Assembly (NCBI GenBank): GCA_937975855.1
Contig: CALJTT010000005.1
Location: forward strand, 1 to 52,944
Direction of reading: 5' to 3'
Source of the DNA: Minisyncoccota bacterium
GTDB taxonomy: Bacteria > Patescibacteriota > Minisyncoccia > Phycocordibacterales > UBA918
DNA: 52,944 nt
Under the pieces are notes generated by a model. The model had not been told where the DNA came from. It did no database searches and worked only from the letters and a program-made list of their open reading frames with translations. Of this stretch, positions 38,158-47,364 are shown piece after piece. The stretch's first letter is position 1, and every line of letters begins with the position of its first letter. The translations under genes were made by a program, and so were the position numbers.

Positions 38158-39240
38158 TTAATTTCCTTCTTGCAAGATGGCTAGTAGGAATGGTGTGAGA
38201 GTCTCTTCGAACACTTGTGATCGGATTGCCAGATTGCCTCCCAGGTGCCCATCAAGTGAAAATCCAGTTTCTTCCTCGATTGTCATCTCAACGTGCGACA
38301 GAGTTATGGCTCGCAGGCTGCCTGGTCCGTCTGTGGCGTCGTCACCGCGGGTTACGATCATTCCGATAACGTTCCCATCAGCGTCAAGCACTGGCCCTCC
38401 AGAGGCGCCCTCAGCACCCACAACACTGCCTCGGATTGAGAACACATCAGCTCGGTTTGATCCAAATGTATATAGTTCAGAAATACTAGTGTCTGCCCGC
38501 CTCGGGATCAGATCGGTGGCCGCTCCTCCTCGCAACAAGTCACCGGCTGGGTAGCCCGCAGCAACAACGTCAGAATTTCTGTCATTAGTTGAAAGGAATT
38601 CGGTAGAGTAAGGCAGGGCAGGGAAGGCAGCTGGAAGTGGCAGTCCACTGATTGTCCCGTCTACATACAGCAAAGCATAGTCACGCTCTCCGGTGCCAGT
38701 TGGAACAGCGTCGTTTAGTACAGAGGCGTTTTCCTGCACCCAGGCTGGAGGAATGTATAGCAGGGCAGCAGTGTACATCGCGCTGGCTGGGTTGCCAGAA
38801 CGGATGACGCATTCCGCCTCGCCATAGTCGTCGGTTGCCGCCAAGAGCAGGAACTGCGCCACATGTGCGTTGGTCATGATGACTCCGTCTGGGTCGATAA
38901 AGAAACCAGTTCCGGTGGTGGTGCGAATCTGTGTCTCAGTCCGGAACGTACAAAAAATATTCACCGTTGCATCCAGAGGGTCGCTGGTGGTCGGGTCGCT
39001 CAAACCAACCGCGTTCCCAACCGCAGCTTGTTGGTAAGCGGCGCTTTTTAAAAGAATATCAGGAATAGAAGATAGACGACTCGGAAGTTCGTTCATGAAC
39101 GACCCCTGATTCGATTCTTCCACCATCGCTGATGGCGCGCTGTCGTCGCTAAATAAGTTTGTAATACCACCGGCGAGGGAGTTGGTTAAGGCAACGTAGC
39201 CAGTAAGTATCCCAATAAAAAGATCAGAAATAAATGACAT
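38158..39240 (-). CDS. trypsin-like serine protease, membrane-anchored
   Basis: GTGFFIDPDGVIMTNAHVAQF, DYALLYVDG, GASGGPVLDADGNVIGMI (His-Asp-Ser triad). Confidence 0.85.
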   Translation of the reverse strand: MSFISDLFIGILTGYVALTNSLAGGITNLFSDDSAPSAMVEESNQGSFMNELPSRLSSIPDILLKSAAYQQAAVGNAVGLSDPTTSDPLDATVNIFCTFRTETQIRTTTGTGFFIDPDGVIMTNAHVAQFLLLAATDDYGEAECVIRSGNPASAMYTAALLYIPPAWVQENASVLNDAVPTGTGERDYALLYVDGTISGLPLPAAFPALPYSTEFLSTNDRNSDVVAAGYPAGDLLRGGAATDLIPRRADTSISELYTFGSNRADVFSIRGSVVGAEGASGGPVLDADGNVIGMIVTRGDDATDGPGSLRAITLSHVEMTIEEETGFSLDGHLGGNLAIRSQVFEETLTPFLLAILQEGN

Positions 39241-39315
39241 ATGTGAAAGTATAACATCGAGAACTCTTGTTTATTTACCACAATTTGTTTATACTCTCGA
39301 TCACATATTCTAATC

Positions 39316-39386
39316 GCGGGATTAGTTAAATGGTATAACATCTGCCTTCCAAGCAGAGGTCAGGAGTTCGATTCCCCTATCCCGCA
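39316..39386 (+). tRNA. tRNA-Gly(TCC)
   Basis: GCGGGAT/ATCCCGC acceptor, TCTGC-CTTCCAA-GCAGA anticodon arm, GTTCGATTC T-loop. Confidence 0.95.
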
Positions 39387-40841
39387 CATCATCGAAAAAC
39401 TAGCATCAGAAGGGGTGTTTGCTAGTAAGTCATACGGACTTTTAACCTTAGTTTCCAATACTTTTCTATCTTTCAGCGAACCGTTCGATAGTACTTCGTA
39501 GGCTATTTCTCGCTTCCGCTTTGGCGATGCCTTCACATACCTAGATTTGGCCCTATTGCTGAACAAAAACAGGTTTTTCGTCCGTTCGAGAGTGACGTAC
39601 GGGTCTTGGTGGTTCTGCTTCATTTGTTGCAAATTTTGCTCGAGTGACAACTTTGCCAGTTTAATTTCTTTTTGCTTTTCGTCGTAGATTGTCTGGTCGA
39701 TATTGCTAGCCAGAAAGGCATCAAGTAGTCGACCTTCCTTTTCTTTGATGGCAGTGATTTCAGTTTCAAGGTTTGCTAAGACCTCAGTATTGAACGTGTC
39801 TTCATGCTCAACCTTTTCTTTGGCTGCTTGGTACATGAGTTCAATTAACTCTTCGTCAAACTTGATATCGTCAAATATCTGCACAAACTGCTCTTCCAGT
39901 TTCTCTTGTCTTAAGAATAATTTCTTCTGGTCGCAGATACCTTTCCCATTAGTGCAGTGATAATACGTGTAGCCTTTTTGTACCTCTGCGGTAACGGCAC
40001 ACCCACAGACACCGCAGGTAAATAGTCCAGTTAGCGGGAAGAGGTGTTTTTGTTTGCGAGGTTTCGCACCACCCGTCATTACCTCTTGGCAAGTTTCAAA
40101 CTTGTCTTTGGTTGTCATGGTCGGACAGGCTGATTTGTAATAGTTACCACCGTAACGAATTATTCCGTGGTAAATAGGGTTCTGCAAAATGTGACGTACG
40201 GTACCAGGATGTACTTTTTTGCCAGCAGTGGTTCGCAAACCTCTTTGATATAATTCAGCAGCTAATTCCTTAAAACTGTATCTACCAGTTGAATAGAGGT
40301 CGAACATTATCTGCACGTACTTGCTACGCACAGGGTCGAGTATAAGTGTCTTGTCGGCTTTGTTATTTAGATAGCCAAATGGTGCGTAGCAGGGGTAGCC
40401 ACCTTGGTTTAGTTTCTCTCGATTTCCCCGTTTGACATTCTCAGACAGGTCTCGCGAAAATTGGTTTGCCACACCAAGTTCAAACAACATCAGATAGACA
40501 GGTTCACTAGGTAGGTATTCCTTACTGGGAGTCTGGATACTTTTTATGACTGACTGTTGCAACAGGTCAATTACCAAACCACCATCGACTAAGTTTCGAG
40601 CTAGTCTGTCCAGTTTCCACACCAACAACCCGTCAGCTTTACCAGACTGAATACGATTCATCACTTCAGCAAACACTGGCCTGCCAATTGTTTTAGCAGA
40701 GCGGCTTTCATGGTGGACTTCAGATATTTCAAGATTATTTCTAGCTGCATACTCACGCAACTCTCGCTCTTGTGCATCCAGTGATTGAACTTGTCTGTCT
40801 TCAGATTCTTGTGATTTTCGGCAGTATAAGATGTATTTCAT
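39360..40841 (-). CDS. large serine recombinase (resolvase/recombinase/zinc-ribbon)
   Basis: YCRKSQESEDRQVQSLDAQ, LLVWKLDRLARN, recombinase domain, zinc ribbon CGVCGCAV...CTNGKGIC; last codons lie inside tRNA-Gly 3' end. Confidence 0.95.
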   Translation of the reverse strand: MKYILYCRKSQESEDRQVQSLDAQERELREYAARNNLEISEVHHESRSAKTIGRPVFAEVMNRIQSGKADGLLVWKLDRLARNLVDGGLVIDLLQQSVIKSIQTPSKEYLPSEPVYLMLFELGVANQFSRDLSENVKRGNREKLNQGGYPCYAPFGYLNNKADKTLILDPVRSKYVQIMFDLYSTGRYSFKELAAELYQRGLRTTAGKKVHPGTVRHILQNPIYHGIIRYGGNYYKSACPTMTTKDKFETCQEVMTGGAKPRKQKHLFPLTGLFTCGVCGCAVTAEVQKGYTYYHCTNGKGICDQKKLFLRQEKLEEQFVQIFDDIKFDEELIELMYQAAKEKVEHEDTFNTEVLANLETEITAIKEKEGRLLDAFLASNIDQTIYDEKQKEIKLAKLSLEQNLQQMKQNHQDPYVTLERTKNLFLFSNRAKSRYVKASPKRKREIAYEVLSNGSLKDRKVLETKVKSPYDLLANTPSDASFSMMCGIGESNS

Positions 40842-40860
40842 ATGATAACGATCGTTAGCA

Positions 40861-41688
40861 TTACGTCACAGTATATAAACTTCGTAATTCTTGCAACTGG
40901 TTAGTATCTAGATTGTATGTTGCATGAAATGTTGGGTTCTCAACTACTGGTCTGTCTTCGTTTGGTTTAGTTATGTATGCGTACATAGGTTTATAGTCTG
41001 ATAGATAATCCATAATCTCTCCCGCTATGTGTTCATAGGAAACTATCTCAGGTTTATACAGACCTCTACTAGAGAAGTATTTCTTTCGCCCGATAAGACG
41101 TTTATCCAGCGCGTCTTTAGTCAGATACTTTGTCATGTACAACTCAACGTTTGGGACGTTAGTAATATTCTTCTTTTTGATAAAACCCTGCTCCCACAAT
41201 GCTGCAAATTCACCCGTTAAGTATTCATGACGAGCGTTAATCATTGGTAAGTTAAAGAATGCTGCATGGTAGTGAACTGCACCTCGGTCTTGGAATTCTG
41301 GTACGACAACATATTTCACGACGCACTCTTTCGTGCCAAAAGTGTGATAGTTGAGTCGTTTGATGTAATTGGTGAATAATGGATTAGCTTCCTGGACGGT
41401 TTTAATATTTTCGTGGATGGTATAGGTAATAAATTGAGGTTTAATAACTACATCTTGTTCATCTTTCCACATTCGTGCATTAGCATTCACTAGACGTATC
41501 AGAGCATTTTTTGTACGACTCAATGAACTAGCGGTAATTTCTTGCTCATGTAAGGCACGACGTTTCCGATATGGCGCCTGTTTTCTGCTTGATTCCAAGT
41601 TAAACCCAACAGGCTTGGCAAACTGCTGTGCTTCTACGATGTGGCCAGAAATGATTATTTTGTAATAACTAACTCTTGCTCTGCTCAT
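40861..41688 (-). CDS. HUH-type rolling-circle replication initiator-like protein
   Basis: DRGAVHYHAAFFNLP (HUH-like) and VELYMTKYLTKD...YFSSRGLYKPE; start MSRARVSYYK; track start at 41907 runs through a hairpin region. Confidence 0.75.
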   Translation of the reverse strand: MSRARVSYYKIIISGHIVEAQQFAKPVGFNLESSRKQAPYRKRRALHEQEITASSLSRTKNALIRLVNANARMWKDEQDVVIKPQFITYTIHENIKTVQEANPLFTNYIKRLNYHTFGTKECVVKYVVVPEFQDRGAVHYHAAFFNLPMINARHEYLTGEFAALWEQGFIKKKNITNVPNVELYMTKYLTKDALDKRLIGRKKYFSSRGLYKPEIVSYEHIAGEIMDYLSDYKPMYAYITKPNEDRPVVENPTFHATYNLDTNQLQELRSLYTVT

Positions 41689-41699
41689 GAATGGTGTCG

Positions 41700-41935
41700 A
41701 ATTATGTGTATATAAAATCAAGTCACTTTCTGCTCCGCAGAAAGGCCGTCGTGCGGCCTTTCGCCTCACCCCTTTCGGGGGTGAGGGCGAGGCGAAGGCC
41801 GACCGCGACCACCACCCACCTCTTTCGGGAAGGAAAATGACGTGTAGAGTTGCGCAAATGACGCCAAGTGAGACTGCGCCCGCTCGACAGACACAGCAAT
41901 ACCGCACCTTCGTTGCAGGTATTGCTGATATCTCT
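41700..41935. other. hairpin cluster, candidate replication origin of the element
   Basis: Consecutive hairpins TTCTG-ctcc-GCAGAA, AAAGGCCG-tcgtg-CGGCCTTT, CTCACCCC-tttc-GGGGGTGAG, AGCAATACC...GGTATTGCT directly upstream of Rep. Confidence 0.4.
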
Positions 41936-42028
41936 CTACGAGTGCGTGACTAAACTCCATGTTGCCACCATATAAAAAAGGCCGTACAAAGGGTACGGAA
42001 CAGATATGGAATTATTCTGCAATTAAAA

Positions 42029-42868
42029 TTAACCTTTTAAATCAAGGTAATAACCGTATCCTGTTTCACTCTTGATAATGTCTTCATTAAGACGTTCTTT
42101 AACTGGAAGGATGCCAAGACGTTGTTTAATGTTGCGAATAACTACAGTGAGCGATTCTTTATCGGGTTTAGTCACTTTTTCTACACCTGGCTTGAGACAT
42201 CTAATAAGGTCTAGGTATGGCGTACGATAATTATCAGATGTATACAGTTCAGCAATCACCCGAAATTCTTGCGAAGTAACATTAAAACTACTGGTAACGT
42301 TGCCTAAATTAAAATCTCCAGTCTCTAGGTTTAAAGCAAACACATCTTGTGATTTTATTTCTTCTACTGGTTGAGATGTAGCTAGGGCACTGACTAGCTC
42401 TAGATGTAGATTTTTGATTTCACGTACATACGAATCACGCTCACCTTCGAACCAATGCAAATATGACTTTAGTTGCTCGGTACGCTCTCGTTTAGTGAAA
42501 AATTCATGACCATTGAGCCACTTTTTCATTCGAGGATGATCTTTTCCCCAAATAAGAAGTAGCGCTACAGGGTCTTGCTGTTCATCTGGTTCGTGGCTGT
42601 TCCAGTAGTGTTTGATTGGCAGATACACCCGAACATAAGACATTATAAAATAAGCCTGATGAAAATTAGATTGTTCGACTTTGATGTTATCTGTATTCAG
42701 TTGAACTTTGCGATAAAAATCCTTCTCTTCAGCATCAAGAACTGCCTTTAACTGTGGGGTGTCGAGTATGAATTTTATGTACCCGTGGATGTGTTTGTAA
42801 TAATCGGTATCTGACTGACTTTCCTCAATAGCCTGCAGCCGTCTATCCAGAAGATTAACTAATTCCAT
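42029..42868 (-). CDS. protein with C-terminal OmpR-like winged helix
   Basis: FNVTSQEFRVIAELYTSD...VVIRNIKQRLG...IIKSETGYGYYLD. Confidence 0.6.
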   Translation of the reverse strand: MELVNLLDRRLQAIEESQSDTDYYKHIHGYIKFILDTPQLKAVLDAEEKDFYRKVQLNTDNIKVEQSNFHQAYFIMSYVRVYLPIKHYWNSHEPDEQQDPVALLLIWGKDHPRMKKWLNGHEFFTKRERTEQLKSYLHWFEGERDSYVREIKNLHLELVSALATSQPVEEIKSQDVFALNLETGDFNLGNVTSSFNVTSQEFRVIAELYTSDNYRTPYLDLIRCLKPGVEKVTKPDKESLTVVIRNIKQRLGILPVKERLNEDIIKSETGYGYYLDLKG

Positions 42869-43074
42869 TACACCAAATCTTTAATGTCTACCTTAAGAGC
42901 CTTCGCAAATTTTTCCATACTGGTCAAAGTGATGTTTTTCTCACCTCGCTCAATCATCCCCACGTATGTTCGGTGTACGTTGGCCAGTTCACCAAGCCGT
43001 TCTTGAGAAAGATCGCGTTCATCACGCAGACTACGCACTCGTTTACCAAAGTTAGTTAGGATACGTGGTTTCAT
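42868..43074 (-). CDS. XRE-family HTH regulator
   Basis: RVRSLRDERDLSQERLGELANVHRTYVGMIERGEKNITL. Confidence 0.92.
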   Translation of the reverse strand: MKPRILTNFGKRVRSLRDERDLSQERLGELANVHRTYVGMIERGEKNITLTSMEKFAKALKVDIKDLV

Positions 43075-43129
43075 TACATACAGGGTATGTAATTGCTAAC
43101 TTTGATTCTACATACTATAGTTAGCACAT

Positions 43130-43408
43130 ATGTACTGCTATGTTTATATTGTCCAATGCGCTAACGGTGGTTTGTATACAGGTATTACCAAGAATCTACG
43201 TAGGCGAATCAGGCAACACAACGGCATCACAAAAGGTGGTGCGTACTATACCCGCATGCATCGACCAGTTTTCTTTGTACATATCGAAAGATATCCGACT
43301 AGAAAAGCAGCAAGACTGAGGGAATTAGAGATACAGTCTTGGGGTCATGATGAAAAATTACTTTTATTGAAGCAAACAACTAAAGCAGAGGTGCTGGCGG
43401 CAATTTGA
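43130..43408 (+). CDS. GIY-YIG nuclease-domain protein
   Basis: CYVYIVQCANGGLYTGITKNLRRRIRQHN. Confidence 0.92.
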   Translation: MYCYVYIVQCANGGLYTGITKNLRRRIRQHNGITKGGAYYTRMHRPVFFVHIERYPTRKAARLRELEIQSWGHDEKLLLLKQTTKAEVLAAI

Positions 43409-43508
43409 ATACCTGATTTACTTTACATGTGTAAAAATATGTGCTATTATATTGCCAGCCTTGGGTAATATCCCAATGTTCCAACTACAACCAGCCTAGA
43501 GGTGTCCA

Positions 43509-43919
43509 ATGTCTAAAGTTGATTCCCGCAAGTTCACTGTGGTGACCTTCTATCGTCCAGGTTCTTTCTTCTCGGAAGAATCCACGCAAGAGGTCACAAC
43601 GCATGACCCGAAAGAAATTGCCAAACTGGCACCAGAACACTCATTTTGCTTCACCATTCGCGACTACGTGGCCAAAACGACCATTGTCGACGGCGAAGAG
43701 TTTGAAAAAACGGAAGCAGAAGGTGAATCCACCGGCCGCTTTTATATCGGCGGCAGTGTCTATACTGTCGACGAAATGAGGGCGCAATTTGGGGAAGATT
43801 CCGACAAGCGTATCCTTATTTCAAACATGGAAAGCAATGGTTGGCCAGCCGTTATTCAGTGCAAAACTGGAAACTGGCAGCCATTTGGTGAAAAGGACGA
43901 ACTTCTCGAAGCCGCCTAA
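43509..43919 (+). CDS. hypothetical protein of the integrative element
   Basis: 136-aa ORF with promoter-like TTTACA-N17-TATTAT upstream and CAGCCCA/TGGGCTG terminator downstream. Confidence 0.7.
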   Translation: MSKVDSRKFTVVTFYRPGSFFSEESTQEVTTHDPKEIAKLAPEHSFCFTIRDYVAKTTIVDGEEFEKTEAEGESTGRFYIGGSVYTVDEMRAQFGEDSDKRILISNMESNGWPAVIQCKTGNWQPFGEKDELLEAA

Positions 43920-44220
43920 CAGCCCATAAGCGTAAGTCCCACGACTTCGTTTGTGGGCTGCTTTTGTTAAAATCTGCCCAAAACTGTTCGAACATCGTTG
44001 AACAGCCCGCACCAATGAAAAGCGCCTCCGGGCGTTTTTCGTTTGGGCGGGATAAGCAAAGCATTGCTTTGCGTGGGGAATCGAAAAGAGTGAACATGTT
44101 GCGCGCAGCGAAGCGAGCACGACAGTGAACGGCGGGGTCGCGTAGCACAGTAGTTTGGAGACGAAGTCGAACAAAATACTGATGCGAAGGTGTTCGATTC
44201 CCCTTTGTTATACTGACTAC

Positions 44221-44673
44221 ATGGAAACTATTACCTACCAGAACCTCACAACAACTGACGAGCTAGATATATTACTTGGCAAAGAATCAAGATATAAAGA
44301 TTTTCATTATCTCTATGAAACAGAAACGATTGATTTATTAAAGCGTAACTTCACACTAGTAAATGGTCTGTATCTGTTTGCATTGCACGATGCTGCTTTC
44401 GCTGGTTTCGTGTCCTGTGACACTGACTGGTGGGAACCCAATTGTTTTTTCTTGCGTGAGTTATTTGTCAGCCCAGATTTCCAAGGTCAAAAAATTGGTT
44501 TTACATTGGTACAAAAATGTATTGACCACGCCAAGCTACATAACGCGGAAAAGTTGATCACACAAACTGCTCACGAAAATATTCCAATGCAGACTCTTTG
44601 TGAATCGTTTGGTTTTAAAAAATGGGATAATCCACGTTGGGACGACGGCATTAATTACAAGTTATCTTTATAA
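44221..44673 (+). CDS. GNAT-family N-acetyltransferase
   Basis: FFLRELFVSPDFQGQKIGFTLVQKCIDHAKLHNAEKLITQTAHENIPMQTLCESFGF. Confidence 0.88.
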   Translation: METITYQNLTTTDELDILLGKESRYKDFHYLYETETIDLLKRNFTLVNGLYLFALHDAAFAGFVSCDTDWWEPNCFFLRELFVSPDFQGQKIGFTLVQKCIDHAKLHNAEKLITQTAHENIPMQTLCESFGFKKWDNPRWDDGINYKLSL

Positions 44674-44684
44674 ATAATTTACCC

Positions 44685-45194
44685 ATGAAAGATAACTTTG
44701 GAGCGGTCTGTGAAGAGGCGATTAGAATTCTGGTCGAGCACATGCCAACAGCGGACACTCTTATCAAACCAACTTTGCTGCACAGTATTAGAGTAGGTAC
44801 TTATCTATACAACAATAGATACTCCCAAAACATTGTTCTAGGTGGTTACCTCCACGACATAATCGAAGATACAGAAATAGATAACAAACTTATCGAAGAA
44901 AAATTTGGTAAGTCGGTTCTCGATATTGTCCTGGCTAATTCTAAAGATCCAAGCCTGGCTGAGGATACAAATCAAGAGTTGCTGCAAAGATGCCTTGCAT
45001 ACGGGGAGGATGCTTTGGTTGTAAAGACGGCTGATATTTTAGATAATTATAAATACTACAAAATAATCAATAGCCAAAAAGGTCTGGACGACTGTTCAAG
45101 AAATACTGAGTATCTTTTACAAATAGTCCCAGCCGATTTTGAGAGTGAGGTCTTTACAGAACTTAAGGAATTTCACGCTGACGTGAAGGACTAA
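44685..45194 (+). CDS. HD-domain phosphohydrolase
   Basis: LLHSIRVGTYLY...GYLHDIIEDTEID. Confidence 0.85.
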   Translation: MKDNFGAVCEEAIRILVEHMPTADTLIKPTLLHSIRVGTYLYNNRYSQNIVLGGYLHDIIEDTEIDNKLIEEKFGKSVLDIVLANSKDPSLAEDTNQELLQRCLAYGEDALVVKTADILDNYKYYKIINSQKGLDDCSRNTEYLLQIVPADFESEVFTELKEFHADVKD

Positions 45195-45243
45195 TTTTAC
45201 AGTCTTCGTGCCGGTGGTGTCTTTGGTCTGGTACAATTTCTGA

Positions 45244-47364
45244 ATGAAAGAAGATGGATTTCCGCCACCAGAGAGAGAAGTTGACGCTATAGAAATTTTG
45301 GAAGAGCGTTTTCCTGAATCTGAATATGTTTCAGAGATAACCCACCCAGAAACTGGCGAGTCTTTTCGGGTTTTTGACTTGCAAACAATGAAAGACTTTG
45401 TTGGCAAGAGGCTGGAAGTTTCTTTGCAAAACAAAAAACACCGCGTCAATAAATTCAAAGTCTTAAACGCTTTGTTTGAGAGACATCAAGGAGAAATTTG
45501 TCTAACTTCTGAGCAAGTTTCACAAGGTAATTTTGATGCGAAACCTTTATTCTACTCCCCGGTCTCTGCCGAGAGTGCAGGAGATTCACTTGAAATCGCA
45601 GACGCTGAATTCCAGATACCTTTATGGGAATTAAGGCCTACAGAACTTAGCGATCGTGATCGAGAATATCCTACAGAAGGAGAAGACTCTCTCACTAACC
45701 TTGAAGCATATGCAGGAATTACATTATTTCATCCAGATTACGGTGATGCTAGGCGCAACCCAAGGGATGGTAAATTATACGTAAAGAATCCTGACTATGA
45801 CTCACAAGATCCCGAGAGTCCCAAAAGAATAGAGCTCAACGATACTGCTCTTCGTTTGTATAATTTGGCCAGCGCCTTGAGAACTAGAAAAACTGCAGAC
45901 GGTCTCGAGAATAGGACTGCCCGAGAGGGTCTATTAGAAGACTTGCCGAACTTGTTAGCGAGTGGCGCGCTAAAATTAGAGGACTTGCCAGAAGTAACCT
46001 TGTCAAAAGATGGAGGGTATCATGAAGACTTTATTGACAAGCAAGTTGCAAAAAATGGATTTGTGAACCTGGCTGGCGTTCGCCAGTATTCTGGCAAACA
46101 ATATGCTGGTATGGAAGTTCGTTCACTAGGAAAAGAAAATGCGATAGTTTTTGATTCCGAAGGAAATTTGGTTTCCAGCTTTACAGTAGTGCCAAAAGGA
46201 TTAGCGATTACAGACGAGGTGGAGAGTACGGGTAAGATTATCCCCCGGACTAACGCCAAGTTAACCAAGCCGATCCACGTTAACTACAAAAAACTGGTCC
46301 CTGATGTTGATGAAGGATTTCGTTCGGAAACAGTTATTCATAAACGGGAGGCAATCGCAGCACAAGTTACGCAGGCAGTTAGGCAGATCTTAGAGCTTGC
46401 AAATAACGCTGAGGCGTTGCTAAAAAGTGAGTACAATGAAGATATTGTTGACGCCAACATGGTCACAGCAGTCCGGAATGATTTACTTGATCAGGCGAAA
46501 AGGGTGATTGTTTTAGCGAGTACCAGCCCTGACGCCGAAATTCTAGAACAACAGTTAGAGATCTTTGAGGCAGACACTCGTGCATTCGTGGCGTTGAGTA
46601 AAAACACAGGCTTAGAACAATTGCTTGAAAGACCACTAGAAAAAGTTCCAGCCTCCGAGTTATCAGAGGATGACAAAACAACCATGCGTGATTTACTGGA
46701 GGCTAATTATTTGGCTGAATATCCTGGCGAAGAAAACGAATCTTTCCGTGACGGCGTCGCCGCTTCTTTTGAAGATGCTTTACAATTACCGGATACAGAA
46801 TTTTTTATACTTCGTGATCAAGACCGAATAGTGAGTTTCAATCGGTTTGACCACATGGAAGATAAACAGGGTCAGTTGCAATATTTTGGCTCCTTTAATG
46901 CCAGCCCTCTATATAAGGGAATAGGTGGAAATTTGTTAGAAGAAACTATTGCTGTACGTTTGCAAGAAACAGAGAGAATCTTTGCCCATTGCGATCCCAA
47001 CTCCGTCATCAGCCAGAAGTACATCGAGTCAGGTTTTTCAGCCACGCAGTTAGGTGAAGCTTGGGGTAAGCCAAGTTTTGAAATCTGGCGTTCCAGAAAA
47101 TCAAACGACGATCTGAAAACCAAAGTAATGTCAATTGAAGATTTAAAAGATCTGGCCTCGGTTTCTGTGAGTCCAGATGATGATTATTTTGTACGTGAGG
47201 TTGAAGAGAAAGACTCTTTCGAAGAGCTTGATGATGGACTATCTTATCTTTTGACTCGTTATTTTACACACGAAGGCAAAACTTACGCTGCGTTTGAGCT
47301 AAATACAGAATTATCTAAATCTTTTGTACACGTAGAGCCTGAAGAGGAAGGGCTTGTTGCCTAG
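45244..47364 (+). CDS. large hypothetical protein with C-terminal GNAT-like domain
   Basis: 706-aa ORF; FFILRDQDRIVSFNRFDHM...GSFNASPLYKGIGGNLLEETIAVRL...SQKYIESGFSATQLGEAWGKPSFEIWRS. Confidence 0.75.
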   Translation: MKEDGFPPPEREVDAIEILEERFPESEYVSEITHPETGESFRVFDLQTMKDFVGKRLEVSLQNKKHRVNKFKVLNALFERHQGEICLTSEQVSQGNFDAKPLFYSPVSAESAGDSLEIADAEFQIPLWELRPTELSDRDREYPTEGEDSLTNLEAYAGITLFHPDYGDARRNPRDGKLYVKNPDYDSQDPESPKRIELNDTALRLYNLASALRTRKTADGLENRTAREGLLEDLPNLLASGALKLEDLPEVTLSKDGGYHEDFIDKQVAKNGFVNLAGVRQYSGKQYAGMEVRSLGKENAIVFDSEGNLVSSFTVVPKGLAITDEVESTGKIIPRTNAKLTKPIHVNYKKLVPDVDEGFRSETVIHKREAIAAQVTQAVRQILELANNAEALLKSEYNEDIVDANMVTAVRNDLLDQAKRVIVLASTSPDAEILEQQLEIFEADTRAFVALSKNTGLEQLLERPLEKVPASELSEDDKTTMRDLLEANYLAEYPGEENESFRDGVAASFEDALQLPDTEFFILRDQDRIVSFNRFDHMEDKQGQLQYFGSFNASPLYKGIGGNLLEETIAVRLQETERIFAHCDPNSVISQKYIESGFSATQLGEAWGKPSFEIWRSRKSNDDLKTKVMSIEDLKDLASVSVSPDDDYFVREVEEKDSFEELDDGLSYLLTRYFTHEGKTYAAFELNTELSKSFVHVEPEEEGLVA

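Larger units (their letters stand above)
39366..44204. mobile_element. putative integrative element at tRNA-Gly(TCC)
   Basis: Recombinase abutting tRNA 3' end, HUH Rep, XRE/wHTH regulators; 13-bp GTTCGATTCCCCT at 39366-39378 repeated at 44192-44204. Confidence 0.6.

Noticed and set aside
41689-41907. N-terminal extension of the Rep ORF given by the track
   Set aside because: Reads through a tandem-hairpin, GC-rich non-coding segment and encodes low-complexity sequence; MSRARVSYYK at 41688 is the better start.
39316-44204. Treating the 13-bp GTTCGATTCCCCT repeat as proven att sites
   Set aside because: Nine of the bases are the near-universal tRNA T-loop motif, and serine recombinases often use very short cores; the boundary remains provisional.
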